12,531 nt of DNA from Candidatus Limnocylindrales bacterium. GTDB lineage: Bacteria; Chloroflexota; Limnocylindria; Limnocylindrales; CSP1-4. The translations under genes were made by a program, and so were the position numbers. The stretch lies in NCBI GenBank assembly GCA_031292335.1, contig JARLHH010000005.1, positions 1-12,531 of the forward strand. Reading direction: 5' to 3'. Positions 8,848 to 12,531 of the stretch are shown here, one piece after another. Position 1 is the first letter of the stretch, and each line of letters opens with the position of its first letter. The notes beneath the pieces are model-generated. The model saw nothing but the letters and a program-made list of their open reading frames with translations. It was not told the origin of the DNA and did no database searches.

Positions 8848-11322
8848 TCAGCGGCTCGACGCGATCGCGGCGGGCTGATCGGCAGGGAAGCCGGACCGTG
8901 CGGGCACCGCGAGGGGCTCGCCCTTCTTCTCGCCGCCGCCCGTCTCGGGGGAACGCCGCTGGAGCGGCTGCGGGTGTCGCCGCAGGGCCGCGTCCAGGAC
9001 CTGGTCCATCGAGTCGACCAGGACGACCTTGATCTGCTTGCGGATCTCCTCGGGAATGTCGCGGAGGTCCTTCTCGTTCTTCTTCGGCAGGATCACGACC
9101 CGCGCCCCCGAGAGGTGCGCGGCAAGGATCTTGCTCTTGAGGCCGCCGATCGGGAGGACCCGGCCGCGCAGGGTGATCTCGCCGGTCATCGCCACGTCCT
9201 TGCGGACCGGGATGCCGGTGAGCGCGCTCACCATGGCCGTGGCCATCGTGATCCCGGCGGACGGGCCGTCCTTCGGGGTGGCGCCGGCCGGCACGTGGAT
9301 GTGGAGCGTATTCTTCTCGAAGACCTCGCGCTCGATCCCGAGCTTCGTGGCGTTGGCGCGGATCCACGAGAGCGCCGCCCGCGCGGATTCCTTCATGACA
9401 TCGCCAAGCTGGCCGGTCAGGATGAAGTCCTCCCGGCCCTCCATCTTCGTCACCTCGACCGCGACGATGTCGCCGCCGACCTCGGTGACCACGAGTCCCG
9501 TCGCCGCGCCGGTCTGGTCCTCGGACTCGAGCTCACCGTACTCGAAGCGCGGCGGCCCAAGAAAGACGGCGAGCTTCTTGATGTCGACCAGGGTCTTGCG
9601 CGTGCGGCCCTCGGCGACCTGCCGGGCGACCTTGCGCATGATGTTCGCGAGCTCACGCTCCAGGTTCCGGACGCCTGCCTCGTGGGTGTAGCCCTGGACC
9701 AGCTCCACGAACGCCTCGTCCGTGATCTCGATCCGCTTCTCGGTCAGGCCGTGGTTGTGGAGCTGCTTGGGCACCAGGAACCGCTTCCCGATCTCCACCT
9801 TCTCGCGCTGGGTATAGCCGGGGAGCTGGACGACCTCCATCCGGTCGCGCAGCGGCGCCGGGACGGGGTCGAGCAGGTTCGCGGTGGTGATGAAGAGGAC
9901 CTTGCTCAGGTCGAACGGCACCTCGAGGTAGTTGTCCTGGAACGTGTTGTTCTGCTCTGGGTCGAGAACCTCGAGGAGGGCGGACGACGGGTCGCCCCGG
10001 AAGTCCATGCCCAGCTTGTCCACCTCGTCGAGCATGAAGACCGGGTTGTTCGAGCCCGCCGTCTTGATGCTCTGGATGACGCGGCCCGGCAGCGCTCCGA
10101 TGTAGGTCCTGCGGTGGCCGCGGATCTCCGCCTCGTCGTGCACGCCGCCCAGGCTCATCCGGACGAACTTGCGGCCCATCGCGCGCGCGATCGACTTGCC
10201 CAGGGAGGTCTTGCCGACGCCCGGCGGTCCCACGAAGCAGAGGATCGGGCTCCGGATGGTCGACGCCAGCGTGCGGACCGCCAGGTACTCGAGGATCCGC
10301 TCCTTGATCTTCTCCAGGCCGTAGTGATCCTCATCGAGGATGCGGGCGGCCTCGCGGATGTCCAGGTTGTCGTCCGTGGACGTGTTCCAGGGCAGCCCCA
10401 CCAGCCAGTCGACGTAGGTCCGGATCACGCCGACCTCGGGCGAGGCAGACGGGATGCGGCTCATCCGGTCGACTTCCTTGAGGGCGCGCGCTCGGACCTC
10501 GTCCGGCATGCCGGACTGCTCCACCTTCTCGCGGAGCTCGTGGATCTCGGCCTGCTGGGGGTCGTCCTCGCCCAGCTCGCGCTGGATCGCCTTGAGCTGC
10601 TCCCGGAGGATGTACTCGCGCTGGGTCTTGTCGAGCTCCGACTTGACCTCGCTCTGGATCTTCCCCTTGAGCTCGAGGATCTCCACCTGGCGGTTCAGGA
10701 AGGTCGAGACAAGCTTCAGGCGCTCGACGACGTCCACCGTCTCGAGGAGCTCCTGGCGCTGCTCGGTGGACATGTCGGGACTGTAGGCGACCATGTCGGC
10801 GAGGAGGCCCGGCTCGCTGATGTTGCGGGCCGCGACGGCTGCCTCCGGCGGGACCGGTGCGCCCGACTGGACGTACTGGTCCATCTGGGCCTGCACCGTC
10901 TTCATCATCGCCTCGACCTCGACGCCCTTCGGTGAGGCGTCCGGCAGCTCCTCCACCGTTGCCACCAGGTGCGGGCTGGTCGACACGAACCCGTGCACGC
11001 GCAGGCGGCTCTGGCCCTGGACGATGGCACGCACGGTGCCGTCCTGGAGCTGTACCACCTGGGCGATCTTGGCAAGCGTCCCGATCGCGTAGAGCTCGGA
11101 GGGCTCGCTGATCTCCTCGGTCTCGGCCCGCCGCTGGGTGACCAGCGCGATGAGGCTCCCTTCGGCGACCGCGGCGTTGAGCGCGTTGACGCTCTTCTCG
11201 CGGCCCACCTGGAGCGGCACGATCATCTCGGGGAAGATGACCGTTTCGCGAAGTGCAACGAGCGGCAGCTCGCGCGTCCGGGGCTGCGACGCGCCCTGGG
11301 CGTCTTTCCTGGTTCTCGGCAT
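8848..11322 (-). CDS. lon: ATP-dependent protease Lon
   Basis: Lon is a cytosolic AAA+ serine protease that degrades misfolded and selected regulatory proteins. The 824-residue product has the bacterial LonA order. The N-terminal substrate-binding domain (LPLVALRETVIFPEMIVPL, about 20-38) is followed by a helical region with QREYILREQLKAIQRELGE. The AAA+ module has Walker A GPPGVGKT (365-372) and Walker B VFMLDE (428-433). The protease domain carries the dyad Ser688 (PKDGPSAG) and Lys731 (GGLKSK). A polar, Gly/Pro/Arg-rich tail of about 40 residues follows the last conserved segment. The open frame has GTG 11325 directly before ATG 11322; AGGAGG is 5 bases before the ATG but only 2 before the GTG, so the ATG is chosen. 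It follows hspR with a 167-base spacer holding a strong stem-loop. In Streptomyces lon is a known HspR target, which fits this position. Confidence 0.97.
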   Translation of the reverse strand: MPRTRKDAQGASQPRTRELPLVALRETVIFPEMIVPLQVGREKSVNALNAAVAEGSLIALVTQRRAETEEISEPSELYAIGTLAKIAQVVQLQDGTVRAIVQGQSRLRVHGFVSTSPHLVATVEELPDASPKGVEVEAMMKTVQAQMDQYVQSGAPVPPEAAVAARNISEPGLLADMVAYSPDMSTEQRQELLETVDVVERLKLVSTFLNRQVEILELKGKIQSEVKSELDKTQREYILREQLKAIQRELGEDDPQQAEIHELREKVEQSGMPDEVRARALKEVDRMSRIPSASPEVGVIRTYVDWLVGLPWNTSTDDNLDIREAARILDEDHYGLEKIKERILEYLAVRTLASTIRSPILCFVGPPGVGKTSLGKSIARAMGRKFVRMSLGGVHDEAEIRGHRRTYIGALPGRVIQSIKTAGSNNPVFMLDEVDKLGMDFRGDPSSALLEVLDPEQNNTFQDNYLEVPFDLSKVLFITTANLLDPVPAPLRDRMEVVQLPGYTQREKVEIGKRFLVPKQLHNHGLTEKRIEITDEAFVELVQGYTHEAGVRNLERELANIMRKVARQVAEGRTRKTLVDIKKLAVFLGPPRFEYGELESEDQTGAATGLVVTEVGGDIVAVEVTKMEGREDFILTGQLGDVMKESARAALSWIRANATKLGIEREVFEKNTLHIHVPAGATPKDGPSAGITMATAMVSALTGIPVRKDVAMTGEITLRGRVLPIGGLKSKILAAHLSGARVVILPKKNEKDLRDIPEEIRKQIKVVLVDSMDQVLDAALRRHPQPLQRRSPETGGGEKKGEPLAVPARSGFPADQPAAIASSR

Positions 11323-11351
11323 CACGCCCTCCTGGCGCGTCTGGGACGGTG

Positions 11352-11408
11352 GCGCTCCCCCGGTTTCGGGGCCGGCCCCGTGACTGGGGCCGGGTGATGG
11401 GGGAGCGC
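11352..11408 (-). other. Long GC-rich stem-loop in the hspR-lon spacer (attenuator, processing or terminator candidate)
   Basis: GCGCTCCCCC (11352-11361) and GGGGGAGCGC (11399-11408) are perfect 10-base complements. Inside them CCGGCCCC (11372-11379) and GGGGCCGG (11386-11393) form a perfect 8-base hairpin with a 6-base loop. A competing hairpin, CCCCG/CGGGG (11358-11362/11367-11371, loop 4), would break the outer stem, so two exclusive folds exist. In the minus-strand transcript it ends 29 bases before the lon ATG. No U tract follows, so it is not a classical intrinsic terminator. Confidence 0.6.
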
Positions 11409-11489
11409 GGCGGGTTGGATGGGTGTCGTCCCGATCATGGCGCGGATCGAGGGCGCGGTGTGGGCGGTGCGATTGTGACGGCCGGCGGG

Positions 11490-11846
11490 TCAGAGCCCAT
11501 GCTGTGCCGCAGGCTCGGGTGCGACCGTGCTGCCACGGTCACCTTGCTCCCATTCGTCCGAGAGCGCCTCCAGGATGCGGACCCCGAGACGCTCCTCGAG
11601 CTCGAAGAGGATACGGACGCCGGCGAGGTTCACCCCGCGGTCCTGGGTGAGGTGCCGGATCCACAGGATCCGACGCAGGTCGTGGTCGGAATAGAGGCGA
11701 ATGTTCGTGGGCGTGCGAGCCGGCTCGATCAGGCCCTCGTCCTCGTAGATCCGGAGCGTCCGCGGATGGACCGCGACGATGCGGGCCGCCACGGAGATCA
11801 CGTAGACGGGGCGAGCAGGGTCCCGATCGAGCCGGCTGCGCTGCAC
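11490..11846 (-). CDS. hspR: MerR-family heat-shock repressor HspR
   Basis: HspR is a DNA-binding repressor that, in actinobacteria, binds HAIR operators with help from DnaK and releases chaperone genes on heat shock. The 118-residue product has an N-terminal MerR winged helix: YVISVAARIVAVHPRTLRIY (15-34), EDEGLIEPARTPTNIRLYS (35-53) and the wing/helix LRRILWIRHLTQDRGVNLAG (57-76). The ISVAA...HP.TLR.Y..EGLI pattern and L(S/T)QD.G(I/V)NLAG are characteristic of HspR rather than metal- or drug-sensing MerR proteins, and there are no cysteines. A short helix, ILFELEERLG, and a disordered tail follow. GTG 11846, 13 bases after the hsp20 stop, is the likeliest start, but it has no clear Shine-Dalgarno; an overlapping GTG inside the end of hsp20 or GTG at the YV-ISV point is possible. 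Its place between hsp20 and lon indicates autoregulation of the cluster. Confidence 0.9.
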   Translation of the reverse strand: MQRSRLDRDPARPVYVISVAARIVAVHPRTLRIYEDEGLIEPARTPTNIRLYSDHDLRRILWIRHLTQDRGVNLAGVRILFELEERLGVRILEALSDEWEQGDRGSTVAPEPAAQHGL

Positions 11847-11859
11847 GGGCGTTGGCGGC

Positions 11860-12357
11860 TCAGCGGCCGCTGCCTGCCCCGACGAGCTCACGCTCGGGCT
11901 TGCTCTCGGCCGCGGAGCCGGCCGAGATCTTGATCTGCTTCGGCTTGATCTCGTCAGCCTTCGGGATGCGGAGCGTGAGGACGCCATGCTCGAAGCTGGC
12001 GGTGGCGCGCTCGCCCACCAGGCCCTCCGGAAGCTCGAGCGTCCGGCTGAAGCTCCCATGCCGGATCTCGTTGAGGATCCACGAGTCCTCCTCGCGGCGC
12101 TCCTCTGCCTTCGTCTCGCCCGCGATGGTCAGGGTGTTGCCGGTGAGGGTGATCTCCACGTCGTCGGGCTTCCACCCGGCCAGGCTCGCCCTCACGACGA
12201 GCTCATCCTTGTTCGTGGTGATGTCGAGAGCCGGGTCCGCCCCGGTGAACGTGGCGCGCCAGAACCGCGGCCTGGCGTCCTCGTCGAAGAGGCGCTCGAC
12301 CGTGCGGCGCAGGGTGAAGAGGTCGTCCCAGGGACTCGCTCGACGGATCAGGGTCAT
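11860..12357 (-). CDS. Small heat-shock protein, Hsp20/alpha-crystallin family
   Basis: Small heat-shock proteins are ATP-independent holdases that keep unfolding proteins soluble for ClpB/DnaK. The 165-residue product has a short N-terminal arm (MTLIRRASPWDDLFTLRRTV) and the alpha-crystallin domain from about 42 (PALDITTNKDELVVRASLAG) to 135. The domain includes GSFSRTLELPEGL (101-113), the loop ATASFEHGVL and the signature GVLTLRIPK (125-133). An IKI tripeptide (142-144) matches the C-terminal anchoring motif for oligomers. The tail is polar. The open frame extends 49 codons further upstream to an ATG at 12504, but that ATG is inside the promoter region; ATG 12357 has GGAGG 8 bases upstream and begins a typical Hsp20 N-terminus. 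It is the first gene of the heat-shock cluster, 13 bases ahead of hspR. Confidence 0.95.
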   Translation of the reverse strand: MTLIRRASPWDDLFTLRRTVERLFDEDARPRFWRATFTGADPALDITTNKDELVVRASLAGWKPDDVEITLTGNTLTIAGETKAEERREEDSWILNEIRHGSFSRTLELPEGLVGERATASFEHGVLTLRIPKADEIKPKQIKISAGSAAESKPERELVGAGSGR

Positions 12358-12362
12358 GGCAT

Positions 12363-12376
12363 GCACCTCCGGGTGC
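12363..12376 (-). promoter_or_regulatory. Hairpin covering the hsp20 Shine-Dalgarno, candidate thermosensor
   Basis: On the minus strand GCACC-CGGA-GGTGC forms a 5-base-pair hairpin with a 4-base loop. The hsp20 ribosome binding site GGAGG (12370-12366) spans the loop and the 3' arm, so the fold would hide part of it. It lies in a leader of about 128 bases that also contains other GC hairpins (for example CCGCC/GGCGG at 12396-12400/12405-12409). Single hairpins over the Shine-Dalgarno act as thermometers in some hsp20 mRNAs; here it is only a candidate. Confidence 0.4.
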
Positions 12377-12491
12377 TGTGGTTTGTTTAACGTCCCCGCC
12401 ACGAGGCGGAGCTGGTCCGGCCGGCGAAGCGCCGCGCTCCGGCTCCGGGAGCCTTGGAGCACTTTGGAGCGAACCTTCCGGACACGGTTGA

Positions 12492-12521
12492 AGAATAGAA
12501 CCATGACAATGCCATTGTCAA
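12492..12521 (-). promoter_or_regulatory. Sigma70-type promoter of hsp20 and the heat-shock cluster
   Basis: The minus strand has a perfect -35 hexamer TTGACA (12521-12516), an 18-base spacer and TATTCT (12497-12492) as -10, four of six to consensus. The region is markedly AT-richer than its surroundings. Transcription would begin near 12485, about 128 bases before the hsp20 start, giving a long leader. The -35 box is inside the palindrome at 12502-12522, so repressor binding would block the polymerase. Confidence 0.7.
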
Positions 12522-12522
12522 G
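12502..12522. promoter_or_regulatory. HAIR-like operator, probable HspR binding site
   Basis: TGACAATG (12504-12511) and CATTGTCA (12513-12520) form a perfect 8-base inverted repeat around one base. Read on the minus strand, the wider site is CTTGACA-N7-TGTCATG. The known HspR operator (HAIR) is CTTGAGT-N7-ACTCAAG, so the spacing is identical and the outer CTTGA and TCA-G bases agree, with CA/TG in place of the inner GT/AC. It overlaps the -35 box of the hsp20 promoter, and the gene for HspR lies downstream in the same cluster. Binding is inferred. Confidence 0.6.
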
Positions 12523-12531
12523 AGATTGGCT

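Noticed and set aside
8842..10935. 697-codon plus-strand open frame opposite lon
   Set aside because: Same GC-driven antisense effect; lon explains the region fully.
11847..12059. Serine/arginine-rich N-terminal extension of HspR in the longest open frame
   Set aside because: It overlaps the hsp20 coding region out of frame and is low-complexity; HspR homologues begin shortly before the YVISVAA segment.
12358..12504. N-terminal extension of Hsp20 from ATG 12504
   Set aside because: That ATG lies within the promoter/operator; the ATG at 12357 has a strong Shine-Dalgarno and gives a normal Hsp20 N-terminus.

Overview
The window is high-GC bacterial chromosome (I judge roughly two-thirds G+C by eye) with tightly packed housekeeping genes, good GGAGG-type ribosome binding sites and some GTG starts. 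The GC content, an HspR-type MerR heat-shock repressor, a divergent PurH and a Chloroflexota-like flavour to the small unknown proteins suggest Chloroflexota (a Limnocylindria/Ellin6529-like lineage) or, second choice, a deep actinobacterial lineage. This is inference; no rRNA or marker gene is present. I see no mobile element, CRISPR array, tRNA or rRNA.

Left part (1-4247). A conserved unknown protein runs off the left edge on the minus strand. It is divergent from folK (HPPK, folate synthesis), which converges on purH (minus strand, last two steps of IMP synthesis). purH is full length, but several catalytic positions conserved in its family are substituted in both domains. Across a short divergent promoter region lies a plus-strand pair: a small three-helix membrane protein and, two bases after its stop, a cupin-domain protein. 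A gene-free stretch (3900-4247) follows, with one notable inverted-repeat structure.

Right part (4248-12531). Six minus-strand genes are transcribed in the order hsp20 - hspR - lon - dnaJ/cbpA-like - clpB - Nudix (CoA pyrophosphatase-like). This is a compact protein quality-control island: a holdase (Hsp20), a J-domain co-chaperone, a disaggregase (ClpB), an ATP-dependent protease (Lon) and their probable repressor (HspR). dnaK and grpE are not in the window. A sigma70-like promoter lies upstream of hsp20, and its -35 box sits inside a palindrome that resembles the HspR operator (HAIR) with the same 7-base centre. HspR therefore probably represses its own cluster.

Two RNA-level controls are possible. 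A small hairpin covers the hsp20 Shine-Dalgarno (candidate thermosensor), and a long GC-rich stem-loop between hspR and lon could separate the first two genes from the rest. The most interesting points are the self-regulated chaperone/protease island and the altered active sites of PurH.
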